Source: Flavobacterium sp. IMCC34852
Lineage (GTDB): Bacteria; Bacteroidota; Bacteroidia; Flavobacteriales; Flavobacteriaceae
Length of the DNA stretch: 64,000 nt
NCBI RefSeq assembly: GCF_030643905.1
Contig: NZ_CP121446.1
Span: 2,643,501-2,707,500 of the forward strand
Reading direction: 5' to 3'
This document shows, one piece after another, positions 10,601 through 19,198 of this stretch. The first letter of the stretch is position 1. Each line of letters begins with the position of its first letter. Position numbers and translations under genes: made by a program. The notes beneath the pieces are model-generated. The model saw nothing but the letters and a program-made list of their open reading frames with translations. It had not been told where the DNA came from and did not search any database.

Positions 10601-12899
10601 CTACTGGAGTACCAGGATTACAATATAAAGCTGATGTAGGTGCTACTGTTACTGTTGGCAATGCATTTACTACCACTGTTACATTAGAACTACATGAAGC
10701 CCCACATGAATCACTTACAACACAAGTAAAGTTGTAAGTTCCTGCCGGTAAATTAGCAGTAATCGTTGCAGCATCAGGATAAACTCCTCCTGCCCCATCA
10801 CTCCATGCATAGGAATAAGGAGCACCTCCACCGGAAATATTAGCCGTAACCGTAAAGTCACTTCCCGCACAATTTGGTGACGTATAAGTAGCCGCAGCAC
10901 AAACTAAAGGATTAACGGATACAGTAACCGATGCCGGAGCAGCGTCACATCCATTATTTGAAGCTACCACATTAAATGTTTTGGTAGCGGCTATAGGATT
11001 AGTAGCAGTAGATTGACTAGTAGCATTTACTACATCTCCGGCAGGCGACCATGTAAAGGTAGCCGTTGGAGGAGTAAATACATAAGAAGTACCTGCAACC
11101 GGTGCAATATTATTATTATCATTAGCAGCAGAAGTGCTGGCAGTATTTGATGACAAAGTGATGCTTTGATACTGAGCAGAAGAACCTGTAAGTCCAACAG
11201 AAGCTGAACCTGAAGCACCTCCAAAAGCACCGTAACGGAATTCCACTTTGTTGCTTCCTTCATACATCCAAGCTTGGAAAGTTGAATTCGCAGGACCGGT
11301 TGTAGCTCTTGGGCTGGTTACAAACCATTGTACCACAAAAATTCTATTAGGAGCAGAACCGATAGTCAATACTTTCACATTACCGTCTGTTCCTGTAGCT
11401 AAATCATCCCAATGAGGGTATAGTTTAGGTAAGTTGGTAGACTCAGTTACTTGATTAGAAAAATCACTGCTACCTGCTGCTCCAAATTTTAACCATCCGT
11501 CAGGAGAAACAGTATAAGTAGTATAATCAACCCCATTAAAATTAAAGGTGAATGGTAAAGTCAAAGAACCCGAAGCTGTATCATCAACATTGGTTCCTAT
11601 TACTTGGGTAGCGCCAACCATTGGGTCAAGAGCAGCTCCTGAAGAAGCAGCAAAAGCATAATTATTAACCGTTGATGGTATAGAAGCGAAAGCATTAACC
11701 GTAGTAGTTCCTCCAATACAAACCGTTGGAGGTGTAGCCGTAGCCGATACTCCTTGCGGAACACCAAAAACAGTTACTGTTGCTGTAGCTGTATTTTGAC
11801 AAGCATTCCCATCAGTACCTGTTACAGTATAAGTAGTAGTTGAAGTTGGTGTAGCTGAAACTATTTGTCCAGACGTTCCAGATAAGCCGGCAGCCGGACT
11901 CCAAGTATAAGTAAGTGCGCCACCTGCAATTAAACTAACTGCAGTTCCTCCCGGATTACAATAAAAAGAAGCGGATGAGGAAACCGTTACAGGCGGTAAT
12001 TGATTTACTAAAACCGTAAATTCCGGAGTGGTAAATGTACCTCCTCCTGAACATATAATATCACATACATAATAAGTAGTAGCTGATAAATTACCCGTAG
12101 CTTGTGTAGGAGCAGTACCTAAGTCAGTATAAGGTCCACCCGGAGTAAGCGATGATTTCCATTGACGGCTAATTCCTGAAAAAGGATAAGTAGTGCTTAA
12201 TGACAAAGTCGTCCCTGTATTAGCACATAAGGCAGAAGTACCTGTAATATTTGCCGGATCAGGAGTTCCTGTACAAGCCGGTACCGATTCTGACAATGTA
12301 ACATTGTCAAAGTTCAAATAGTAATCACCCGATGACCAAGAAGCCGAAAATCTAATGTAAAGATTTCCTGCCGGTGGCGTGAATGAATGGGTCTTGCTAA
12401 TACAAGATCCATTTTGAGTTTCTTGTGATACCGTTGCAATAGTTGTCCACGGCCCTGCAGTGGAAGAAGCATACTGAACATTAAAAGAACCCCATGGATT
12501 AGTTCCCACTGTATTGGCACTCCAGTTCGCTGCTTTGTAACTGTAGCCTATGGTGATATTACCACCAGTTGCAACACCTACTAAAGGCGAAACTAAATTA
12601 CCAAATGTAGAACTTGAATACAAGTTAAACCTCATAGAGCCACCGGTGCCACCGCAAGCAGTAGTACCCGTAAATCTGGAAAAACCTGTCCAACCCGTAG
12701 AGTTGACATCAAAGTTTTGTGAAAATGAAACTTGCGCCGTTATCGTTTGCATCGAAATAAGATTCAGCGCAAATAATAAAATCACAAACCACATTTTACG
12801 CAAGCCAAACAATGAAATAGGGCTATTCCCTTCATTTGACTGCCACAAACCGAATCCCGTCGTTGAACGAGAATTCAAAATAGTGTAGTTGTTAATCAT
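4677..12899 (-). CDS. Giant secreted Ig-like repeat protein with T9SS type A sorting domain
   Basis: This 2740-residue protein is probably exported across the inner membrane by Sec and across the outer membrane by T9SS. The hydrophobic signal segment lies at about 36-56 (WFVILLFALNLISM, then TAQ), so translation may instead begin at Met36 (12794). Ig-like repeats with YCNPG and TTTYTVTGTD motifs occur near 300-376, 747-823 and 1433-1510, among other CHU_C-like Ig modules. Three jelly-roll-like copies lie near 415-605, 1543-1760 and 2016-2210 (motifs WDDL and APNR). Three tandem roughly 95-residue Fn3-like units with cysteine motifs occupy about 2360-2645. Residues 2660-2740 (AYPNPFAANF, VYDMVGRLV, YPSGVYNVVV, RVVKR) are a type A sorting domain. 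The likely role is surface adhesin or gliding-related protein; its ligand is unknown. Confidence 0.9.
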   Translation of the reverse strand: MINNYTILNSRSTTGFGLWQSNEGNSPISLFGLRKMWFVILLFALNLISMQTITAQVSFSQNFDVNSTGWTGFSRFTGTTACGGTGGSMRFNLYSSSTFGNLVSPLVGVATGGNITIGYSYKAANWSANTVGTNPWGSFNVQYASSTAGPWTTIATVSQETQNGSCISKTHSFTPPAGNLYIRFSASWSSGDYYLNFDNVTLSESVPACTGTPDPANITGTSALCANTGTTLSLSTTYPFSGISRQWKSSLTPGGPYTDLGTAPTQATGNLSATTYYVCDIICSGGGTFTTPEFTVLVNQLPPVTVSSSASFYCNPGGTAVSLIAGGALTYTWSPAAGLSGTSGQIVSATPTSTTTYTVTGTDGNACQNTATATVTVFGVPQGVSATATPPTVCIGGTTTVNAFASIPSTVNNYAFAASSGAALDPMVGATQVIGTNVDDTASGSLTLPFTFNFNGVDYTTYTVSPDGWLKFGAAGSSDFSNQVTESTNLPKLYPHWDDLATGTDGNVKVLTIGSAPNRIFVVQWFVTSPRATTGPANSTFQAWMYEGSNKVEFRYGAFGGASGSASVGLTGSSAQYQSITLSSNTASTSAANDNNNIAPVAGTSYVFTPPTATFTWSPAGDVVNATSQSTATNPIAATKTFNVVASNNGCDAAPASVTVSVNPLVCAAATYTSPNCAGSDFTVTANISGGGAPYSYAWSDGAGGVYPDAATITANLPAGTYNFTCVVSDSCGASCSSNVTVVVNALPTVTVAPTSALYCNPGTPVALTASGAATYAWSPAAGLSATTGSVVNASPSSATTYTVVGTDANGCVAPSVSSAITVQPGPTAIALSSSAATVCNGTTVTLNATGGNISVTSPLSFGTNLSSNGSVTLSVPLEITGIPSGAVISSAQLVLDNVSAIGGSFLSEIRVGLSGAHILDPAESISTLTGGTLSTASIALPGFTATSGTVNLLLSESFNDGGDAIDATFGEVRLVISYSVPATLTWSSNPATPLYTDAAATSVYTTGNFTTLYAKPTAQTQFSVEASLGSCSVSGSATVAVNQLPVFSAAPITICNGTTGTLSASSLESNSYAWTPVGGGATLSGASVMVSPTETTTYNVTATSNTTVPACSSTQQVTVTVNEPGTIVSGTASRTVSPGQLTTFEVVTTGLVTYQWQVNNNVDGWQNILAADPNYSGENTAVLSLQNITLAFDTYQYRCLVTGLAPCVTLTPIEAILNVTNTGFSTQPADVNLCGQSSTSFSIVTTGDEPYNVQWQMSTDGGASFNDIFDGPDASGLTFAGVNDFSPKTLSVSGITTAHNGYQFKCQLDFFLDSGIATLTVNTPVTLTNNFSSAPVVRCSAPSAAATSFGISTTGSVAAVEWKYATSASGPWNTIAAGFPTGASYSGVSSNTLSVTTTAATPVGNYYYKAFVTGAGSGANKCPDAESAVATISVVNPTITVSPSSAAYCTPGPAVTLTAAGSDISSYSWTASGFTTTTGTSIAVTPSAATTYTVTGTDSNGCTNTAQATVTVGGAFSLAATSSAATVCPGNPVTLNATPTPLSGVSYLINAIPYQFNAVSGSFTPLAGTVATAISGTADDTASGALPIGFTFNYGGTNYTNFRVNSNGLLSFGAGSSTASNALNSTTSGVRPGIAPLWDDLQCSASGITYQVSGSAPNRVLTVEWLNMEWNWSSSQNAISFQVKLYEGTNAVELVYRNELPAGNPGGSGGASVGLMGTATSNFISLQDLTASPAISTTTSANGLATKPASGQTYRFTPVAPVTYTYAWSSTPSGFTASTAGATANPAVNTTYDVTATSNAGCTASASVAVSVDAAPPVITTQPLTQQLCQGSTATLSVAASSATALSYQWYKDNVAITGNASATTATLTLTGTTPANSGSYTVTVTNCSTVTSEAAVLTIYPTPTAVAPVAQAYCIDATVPATPLTGTPSGVTFNISGGAALGLANQTGVTQIPSFTPTAAGTATISITPVANGCTGPAVTYTLRINALPTAPLLSVNTPICEGSSLDFASSVAVQQGYTLNSNSNVAFIDISATGTSVGAISDDSEHGITIPSFIYNGTPYTTALVGNNGAMTFGVTTGNIGFTNTALPGSTANLAGTAATICALWDDLTPGTGGSIRTQTVGNKFIVQWTQEDNFGATGTGTVTFQIQLDLTTSQIHLVYPDIIYGVVGYDNAQTATIGLNYSSTSALQYSFNTASILNGQSLTFTPAAYSYAWSGPNGFTSALANPTIANATPAATGDYTLEITNGNGCKSSSTIPAVVYPTPTVVAPANQTYYTGFATAAIPLVGTPSNVTFNISGGAASGLADVNGVTEIPSFIPTATPSTVTITPVANGCVGAPVTFQISFVPVVVNIESNVCGSINNGLNNQINCTNISIPGYTTTGYQFEVTNMSTGEVSIVFSSQHHFKLTDASNYSYGTTFSIRVAVVLDGNVQGYYGSTCSLTTTEVRTTKVVTSQCGATLVFVNSTINANGVSSTNLYRFRVALASAPTVTYLVERTVPNFKLTDVIGLPIQYNTEYLVDVQVRVKLAGFEAWSQYGERCSVFTPEAPESSLIASQCEDYQVTSDTELINVIPFPGATAYRFRLTGYDEFGDVNYTQTVTSSLPYFTLSMFTGLTPGTTYTVGVSMELFGVYTDFGKDCTIITPVPARQVSTTIVEPFKATAYPNPFAANFMIDVKTSSTSVIAIKVYDMVGRLVEQRTTSVTELDKAPIGTNYPSGVYNVVVTQDDAVQTVRVVKR

Positions 12900-13082
12900 A
12901 ATTTATAAAATTGGGTTAATAAGAAATGTGAATGTATATAAAATGTTAATTATATCTAAAATAATAATTAGCATATTCGATTAAAAGTATCTTATCATCG
13001 TTCAATCAAAACGACAACTTCTATTTTTCTTACAGAAATAAGATAAACCAGTAAAAGAATAAAAAACGTTTGAGAAAATAAA

Positions 13083-13117
13083 ATACCTAACCGTTTATAC
13101 TAAAAACAGTTAGGTAT
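13083..13117 (-). terminator. Terminator of the 1795-residue surface protein gene
   Basis: ATACCTAAC (13083-13091) pairs with GTTAGGTAT (13109-13117). Read on the minus strand, the hairpin is followed by a T-rich run, and it lies just past the stop at 13132. The rest of 12900-13131 is AT-rich with no gene. Confidence 0.65.
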
Positions 13118-13131
13118 CTATGTTATTGGCG

Positions 13132-16100
13132 TTAGTATACCACTTTTTTGGTTACAGTTCCACCGTTTTCTCCTTCAATTTTAACAAGTAATACTTGTTG
13201 GGTAGTAGGTAAGGTTGTAAACACAGTTACTGTGTTATCTACTTGCTTTTGGGAAGCAAGCTCTCGGCCTCTAACATCGTAAATGGTTACATTTTTCATG
13301 TTAACGGTTCCCGAGTTAATATGTAATCCTCCATTGTTTTGGTAAACCACCACCGAATTCTGATTGAATACCGGATTGTTTGTTCCCAATGCATTGGTAG
13401 TATAACGAATTCTGAATCTATTGTCAAATGTTCCGCTCTCCGTCGCAAAAGAGTAAGGTGCTGCTTTAAGGTCGTGGATTACATTCAACACTAAATCTTC
13501 TAAATAAATGTTTTGCGAAGCAAACAAACCGTCAAAATCAGCAAGATTAATAGTGTAAGTACTATTGATGGTTGATTTGTATCCTAACGGAATCATTTCG
13601 TTTACATCAAAAGCCAATTGTTTTCCTTGGATGCTCAACTTAGTGTTGTCAACCATAGTATAAAGGGTAATAGCATTACCGATATCTACCATTTCACCGT
13701 CAAACAAACGGTCTATACCATTGGTAGCCGATTCTACATAACCTACTAAAGCTTGTTTGAAAGCTCCTTCAGTATTGGTGATGTCTAACCAGTATCTGTG
13801 CTTTTCTAAGCTCAATTCTGCCTCAGCATTGTTGGCGGTGTTTGGTGACAATCTGTAGAACTGACTGTTATTTCCGGCCGCACGCATGCTGTTTTTGAAA
13901 GTAGCCGTTCCGCTCGAGAATCCTTTGATAAAGAATCCTTGACCTGAGGCAATATAGCCTAACGGCACTGCATTACTTCCTCCGCCACCGAAACCGGTAT
14001 TGGTAGCTGCACTGGTACCTCCTACTAAATTGTATATCGCATAATCACTACCGGTATATTGGTAAGTAGCATTAATTGGTGTATTGTGTGTCCAGAAATA
14101 AAGGGTTCCGTTTAAGTTGGTATTGGCCGGGTCTAAAATGAAAGCACTAGCCGATAACGCACTGGTATAAGGGTTTCCTATTAAATTCATTTGAGCGGCA
14201 CCACCTACTATAGGCGTGGTTAAAGTACCATTATTAGGTGTACCATTGAACGAAGCGGTATAAGTTGCCGGCGTATTGATATCATAATCAAATGGTGCAC
14301 GGATAATATATCCTTTACCCACATCCATCAAAGAAGTCGGATTGACATAAGCCCAGTTGTTCACACTGGCATCATAAAGATAGTAAGCATCAAATGGCGT
14401 ATTCGGAGAAACATTTACTAACGTTTGCGGATTCACCGGTGTTGACCAATAAGTGTAGTCAAACTGACGAATACCCGTAGTCGTTCTTTTGTAAGTTACG
14501 TTTCCTGAGTTACCTCCTGATACTACACCCGGCGCATTAGCTACGTCAACTACTTGATACAAACTGGCATTGTTTTCAAAAGTTAAAGTTCCGCCCGAAA
14601 CTACTACAGCGTTTTGCACGGTTAGAGTTCCTACGTCGAATAAAACTGTACCACTGGTTACAGTAACACTACAAGCCGATAAGTTTCCTGAAGTGGCACT
14701 GGCGTGTACTGATGAAGTATAGTTTCCTTGGAAATCAGCTCCAATGGTGGAAGTCGGACCGGTACCGTTTGACCAAGCCGAACCATTCCAAATCGCTTTG
14801 TTGAAAGTAATGGTTACTACATTCGAATACACATCAGAACAACCGGCTAAGTTTACTACCGCTCTAAAATAACGAGCTCCCGAGAACGTTCCTATTTGAG
14901 CAGAAGTCAAAGTAGTAGAAGCACTGGCAGCAATATCGGTAACACCCGCTGTAAAGGCAAGGTCATTGGCATACTGCCATTTCACTACCGAACCGGTATT
15001 ACCTGTTAAAGTTAAGTCGGCTGCAACTCCTGAACATACGTTTTGATCGCTCGAAGCTGTTCCGGCTACGGCACCACCAATTACAAAGGTAGCTGCAGTT
15101 CTACAAGTTGGATTAGAAGAACAAGCCGCATAGTATGTCCATGTTCCCGGAGTACTGGTATTGGCTAAGCCTGAGCCTGCCACACCCACCGGATTGAAAG
15201 GACTACCCGAGCCAATAGGAGTACCTCCTGAAGCAGCGGTGTACCATTGCACTTGAGAGTTTTGGTATAATAAAGTACTTCCTCCTGATGGTGGTGTAAT
15301 GTTCCAGGTGAAAGAAGTAGCGGTACTTCCTGAATAGAAAGTAGTATATAAGGTATAAGTAACTCCTGCAGTTAAAGTGACTACCATTCTAGGGTATAAT
15401 CCTACTCCTGAGTCGTCATCTCCAATCACAAAAGTACCGGTAGCACAACTACCCGGAGTAAAGGCTCCTATGGTAATGTACCCCATAGCGTCTATAGTAA
15501 GCGGACTTGTAAAATCAAAAGTATAAGAACCTGTAACGCTTACTTGGAAGTTTACAGAAGTATATAACTGGCTGCTGGTTGAAAAACCACAAGTAGTGGA
15601 ATTACTCGAACTGAATGGTCTTGGGGCTGAAGGATCACTTAGTGTCCATGACCCGGAGATAGCGTTTACAGCATTACCGTAACCGTCACAAACTGTTGAA
15701 CTCGAAATGGTTCCTGCACCTCCGGTACAAATAGAAGCTCCCGTAGTAACCGGTGCCGGTGCTAATACCGTAAAGTCTGTAGCACTGTTAACCGACAATA
15801 CGTTAGTAGTCACTCTAATTTTTCCTGTGGTTGCGCCTGCCGGTAAAGTAGCCGTAATTTGAGTAGTACTGTTTACCGTGAAAGTTGCTGAAGCACCTCC
15901 AAAGAATACACCGGTAATTCCGGTAAAGTTAGTTCCTGTAATAACTACGGTTGTACCGCTTACACAAGCATTATCGGAAGGCGTAAATCCGGTGATGGTA
16001 GGCACATTGCTAACACAAACAATAGAGGCTGTCCATCCGGCTCCTAATACTGAACTGTCGGAACGGAACTCAAAAGTCAACGATCCGTCTGCCGCTGTGG

Positions 16101-18519
16101 ATAAGATGCTACCCGGTGAAGCGGTTCCTGACCAGGCATCAGCCGGACAAGTTTGCGGTAAGAATCCGGCAGCTCTACCAGACGGCATCAAAGTACCGGC
16201 CGAAGAAGTTCCGCTGTAAATCATTAAACCGTCCCAGTTGTTCTCGGTGGCAAAGGAGTTGAAAATAACCATCAACTTAGCGCCCGGTGTCGCCGGTACA
16301 AAAGTATACGAATAAGGAGCATAAGTCGGATTACCGGTTCTCTCATTATTAGCATAGTTTCCTCCGGTACCACCACTATCCGTAAAAGTGATATTAGAAC
16401 CACAAGTTACATTATATGGTGTAGTAAGATCAGAAATTCTAATCGTGGTTGGTGTAGTGATATTGGTTGTAGTAAAGGTGGCAAAAGCCGGTGTCCAAAT
16501 ACTGATTTGAGCCCCACAATTGGCACGCACCCATACATAATAAGTGGTGTTAGGAGACAAGGTAGAGAAAGTAATGCTGTTAGAAGCTACGGTTCCTGTT
16601 CCTGCGTCGTTGTAATTTGGTGGTGTGTTTGAAGTTGAAATAAAGTAAGCATACCCATTTGACGGTGCTCCGGTAGCCGGTGCATTCCAGTTTAAGGTAG
16701 CTCCGAAATCATTGACACCCGAAACCGGTGATCCCGGATAAGTAGGTGGCAAACAAGTTTCTACTTCTATACGAATGTTGTCAAGGTTTAATTGTACCGA
16801 AGGATCTTCTAAATCATCTACAAAGAAACGCAAGTAATACGTTCCGGTTACTGATGGCGTGTAATTCACGATATTAGAATTAATTACCGAGAAGAAACCA
16901 TTGTAGGCAATGGAATTGCTAATATTAGAAACCGTTGGCGCAGTATTGTTAGCCGGATTACCAATATTCACATCCAAACTCGCATACCCGTTTAAGTTGG
17001 TAGAATAATCATAAGTAATACGGTATAAAGTTCCTGCCGTTAAGGTTACCCCTTGGGTGTAGAAACTATCTCCTACTTGGTTTGAGTAAATGTTACCATT
17101 AGTAGCATTAGATTGGAAAACTCCATCCGTAGAAGTACAAGTTGGTAAAACACCTCCCAGTAAACCATTGAAGTTTTCTAAATACACTACCGATTGTGGC
17201 GTACACAAGGAAGTAGCCGAAATTGGTCCGATCCAAGTACTCGTACTGCCTCCACAATTAGAACGTACCCAGAAATAATAAGTAGAAGAAGCCGATAAAC
17301 CGGTAACAGTAGCCGAAGTAGTAGCACTGGTTCCTGTAGGAGTTGTACCCGAATTAGGGGCTGTATTAGAAGTACTGTGGTAAATATCATAATTACTGGC
17401 AGTACCTGTAAAATTCAAATAAGCACTGTCGTGTGAAATACCTCCCGAAGGATTAAACGTCAAACTGGTTGGTGCCGGACAACCCACACACTCCAATTTA
17501 ATTCTGAAACCGGTTTGAGTAGTCGGAAGAGTTGGAAGTCCTGCATTTGTTGTAAACTTGTAAAACAAAGCTCCGTTGGCATCAACCGAAGTATAAGTCG
17601 CCGGGATTGTTGCACCGGAAAAGTTCATACCAGGTATTTGTGTAGCATAAGTATTGTCGGTAAATAATTGCAAATAGTCATTAGTAGCTTCTGTACTGAA
17701 AGTCTCATAAGTAGCTTTGATTTTGAAAGCCGTATTCGATGGTGTGAAATAAATACTATTCGATTGATTACCAGCAGAAGTATCAGAATCACCACCTACA
17801 TCATAAAAATAATAGGTACGGGTTACATCTAAAGTTACCGGACAAGCTGTTGCATTACCTAAAGCAGGTACTATTATATTATTTTCAGAAGCTACGGAAG
17901 AAGTCCAGGCAAAATCATCTAAACATACAGCTCCATTTGTTGGATTTATTCTGGTATCAGTTACTCTAAACTTATATCCTAGAGCAGTAGCCGGAAAAGC
18001 CGCAGTAACCTTTGCCTCTTGCCAAGTAGTATTCATTGATGGTAACACACCAGTTACACTAATTGTATTTAATGCTGTAGTAACATTATTAGTTCCTGCA
18101 GCAATATTATACCACGTAGCCCCTCCATCATCTGAAAATTGGAAAGAATAAAGAGTTGTAGCAACAGTAGCCCCCCTAATATAAAAAGAAAAGGAACTCG
18201 GCGTCATTATTAATGGCGAAGTAACTGAAGCATTTGATGTACTATTAGTAGGCTGTCTTAAACTAAAAACTCCACTTCTTACTAGTGTTGTAGTTGTATT
18301 ATGAACAAAGTTAGTTGTTCCAGCAAAGGTCCAACCATTTGCTTGCATTGTTGCTATAGAAGACGGAACACCCTCAAACCCTTGATAAGGCCCAATACAT
18401 TGCGCGTTAGTTTGTTGAAAAAGACCCAGCCAAAAAGTTAAGGCTAGCAGTAGGTATCGGAAAGAAGTAGTTTTTAATAAAATCGCATTACCCGAGGCAG
18501 TAAGTAAAGTTTTTTCCAT
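13132..18519 (-). CDS. Large secreted multidomain protein (Fn3, CUB-like, TIG) with T9SS type C-like signal
   Basis: The protein has 1795 residues from the ATG at 18519, which follows an A-rich leader; an ATG at 18546 would add nine residues. The signal peptide core is YLLLALTFWLGLF, then NAQ. In order I see a MAM or jelly-roll-like domain (47-210), Fn3 (343-443), a second jelly-roll-like domain, Fn3 (588-690), a CUB-like domain (700-836, YNVTCGSNITF), an IPT/TIG domain (838-916) and a roughly 550-residue C-terminal module beginning WNGSAWSNG near 1243. That module is shared with the neighbour at 19199. The end (VTIYDVRGREL, then TKKVVY) matches the type C sorting signal family. The likely role is cell-surface adhesion or polymer binding. 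Confidence 0.9.
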   Translation of the reverse strand: MEKTLLTASGNAILLKTTSFRYLLLALTFWLGLFQQTNAQCIGPYQGFEGVPSSIATMQANGWTFAGTTNFVHNTTTTLVRSGVFSLRQPTNSTSNASVTSPLIMTPSSFSFYIRGATVATTLYSFQFSDDGGATWYNIAAGTNNVTTALNTISVTGVLPSMNTTWQEAKVTAAFPATALGYKFRVTDTRINPTNGAVCLDDFAWTSSVASENNIIVPALGNATACPVTLDVTRTYYFYDVGGDSDTSAGNQSNSIYFTPSNTAFKIKATYETFSTEATNDYLQLFTDNTYATQIPGMNFSGATIPATYTSVDANGALFYKFTTNAGLPTLPTTQTGFRIKLECVGCPAPTSLTFNPSGGISHDSAYLNFTGTASNYDIYHSTSNTAPNSGTTPTGTSATTSATVTGLSASSTYYFWVRSNCGGSTSTWIGPISATSLCTPQSVVYLENFNGLLGGVLPTCTSTDGVFQSNATNGNIYSNQVGDSFYTQGVTLTAGTLYRITYDYSTNLNGYASLDVNIGNPANNTAPTVSNISNSIAYNGFFSVINSNIVNYTPSVTGTYYLRFFVDDLEDPSVQLNLDNIRIEVETCLPPTYPGSPVSGVNDFGATLNWNAPATGAPSNGYAYFISTSNTPPNYNDAGTGTVASNSITFSTLSPNTTYYVWVRANCGAQISIWTPAFATFTTTNITTPTTIRISDLTTPYNVTCGSNITFTDSGGTGGNYANNERTGNPTYAPYSYTFVPATPGAKLMVIFNSFATENNWDGLMIYSGTSSAGTLMPSGRAAGFLPQTCPADAWSGTASPGSILSTAADGSLTFEFRSDSSVLGAGWTASIVCVSNVPTITGFTPSDNACVSGTTVVITGTNFTGITGVFFGGASATFTVNSTTQITATLPAGATTGKIRVTTNVLSVNSATDFTVLAPAPVTTGASICTGGAGTISSSTVCDGYGNAVNAISGSWTLSDPSAPRPFSSSNSTTCGFSTSSQLYTSVNFQVSVTGSYTFDFTSPLTIDAMGYITIGAFTPGSCATGTFVIGDDDSGVGLYPRMVVTLTAGVTYTLYTTFYSGSTATSFTWNITPPSGGSTLLYQNSQVQWYTAASGGTPIGSGSPFNPVGVAGSGLANTSTPGTWTYYAACSSNPTCRTAATFVIGGAVAGTASSDQNVCSGVAADLTLTGNTGSVVKWQYANDLAFTAGVTDIAASASTTLTSAQIGTFSGARYFRAVVNLAGCSDVYSNVVTITFNKAIWNGSAWSNGTGPTSTIGADFQGNYTSSVHASATSGNLSACSVTVTSGTVLFDVGTLTVQNAVVVSGGTLTFENNASLYQVVDVANAPGVVSGGNSGNVTYKRTTTGIRQFDYTYWSTPVNPQTLVNVSPNTPFDAYYLYDASVNNWAYVNPTSLMDVGKGYIIRAPFDYDINTPATYTASFNGTPNNGTLTTPIVGGAAQMNLIGNPYTSALSASAFILDPANTNLNGTLYFWTHNTPINATYQYTGSDYAIYNLVGGTSAATNTGFGGGGSNAVPLGYIASGQGFFIKGFSSGTATFKNSMRAAGNNSQFYRLSPNTANNAEAELSLEKHRYWLDITNTEGAFKQALVGYVESATNGIDRLFDGEMVDIGNAITLYTMVDNTKLSIQGKQLAFDVNEMIPLGYKSTINSTYTINLADFDGLFASQNIYLEDLVLNVIHDLKAAPYSFATESGTFDNRFRIRYTTNALGTNNPVFNQNSVVVYQNNGGLHINSGTVNMKNVTIYDVRGRELASQKQVDNTVTVFTTLPTTQQVLLVKIEGENGGTVTKKVVY

Positions 18520-18984
18520 AGTTGTTTGTTTTTGTGGTATTGTCATTATATAGTGTAACCTTTATAAACTGTGTTACCCTACGGTTAAGATGTTAAAAAT
18601 ACATCATATTAAACATTCAATTAACATTGACTTTACCAAAAAACAACGTTTTTCGATAAATGGTCAATACAATCGACCAATGATAGCCTACTCAGCCTTC
18701 ATTGGAAGTAACATAGCATAAAAAATAATAAAAGTAGTACAATATGTTAAACAAAACTTAATATTAACTTGTTCAAACTTAGTACTTTTTGGGAGTTTTG
18801 GGTGCGCTAAATTAACAAATTGTCAATACTTTGCAACAATTGTTAATAAGTTGTAACACATTTTAGGTTTTTGACTGCGTTTTGTGTAAAAATACCTTAC
18901 TTATTTTAAAGCCCTTTATGTTAAATTAAAGTTGTGATAATCATTTCATGCCAATTTTCCGGACTTGGTGTTTTCTAAAACTTA

Positions 18985-19036
18985 TGTAACAATATTTTAT
19001 GTAACATTTTATTTTGTTACAAGTTTTTTTGTTACA
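18985..19036. repeat. Four phased 7-mers TGTAACA/TGTTACA (inverted pairs)
   Basis: TGTAACA begins at 18985 and 19000, and its reverse complement TGTTACA begins at 19015 and 19030. The four copies are exactly 15 bases apart, so the array is a nested inverted repeat. It could fold as one of two alternative hairpins or bind a protein as four half-sites. It lies downstream of the minus-strand gene at 19199. Confidence 0.8.
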
Positions 19037-19078
19037 TATTGAAAACACAATAGCGCATATTGTTTTCGCCAATTGCTT

Positions 19079-19128
19079 TGTAGCATTTTTTTTGTAGCAT
19101 TTATTTTTGCTACTTATTTTTTGCTACA
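19079..19128. repeat. Four phased 7-mers TGTAGCA/TGCTACA (inverted pairs)
   Basis: TGTAGCA begins at 19079 and 19093; TGCTACT begins at 19108 and TGCTACA at 19122, with spacings of 14, 15 and 14 bases. The design copies that of the cluster at 18985 with a one-base change in the core (AAC to AGC). An imperfect palindrome (CAATA, GCGCA, TATTG) lies between the two clusters. Confidence 0.8.
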
Positions 19129-19198
19129 AGATTTATAAAGGATAGCGCAGGTAATGACGGATTGCCATTAGTACCAACTAAAAAAAGGTTTGGAAATT

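Larger units (their letters stand above)
18520..19198. other. Gene-free 679-bp gap between two giant surface-protein genes
   Basis: No convincing ORF or RNA gene is seen. The gap is very AT-rich and should hold the 3' end of the gene at 19199 and the promoter of the gene ending at 13132. CAAACTTA at 18774-18781 is a possible minus-strand -7 element (TAAGTTTG), but no clear -33 partner is present and the leader would be about 250 bases. TGTAACA occurs once at 18852. The right part holds two phased inverted-repeat clusters, listed separately. Confidence 0.7.

Noticed and set aside
18985..19128. CRISPR array
   Set aside because: The repeated 7-mers are far too short and occur in inverted pairs, and no cas genes or unique spacers are present.
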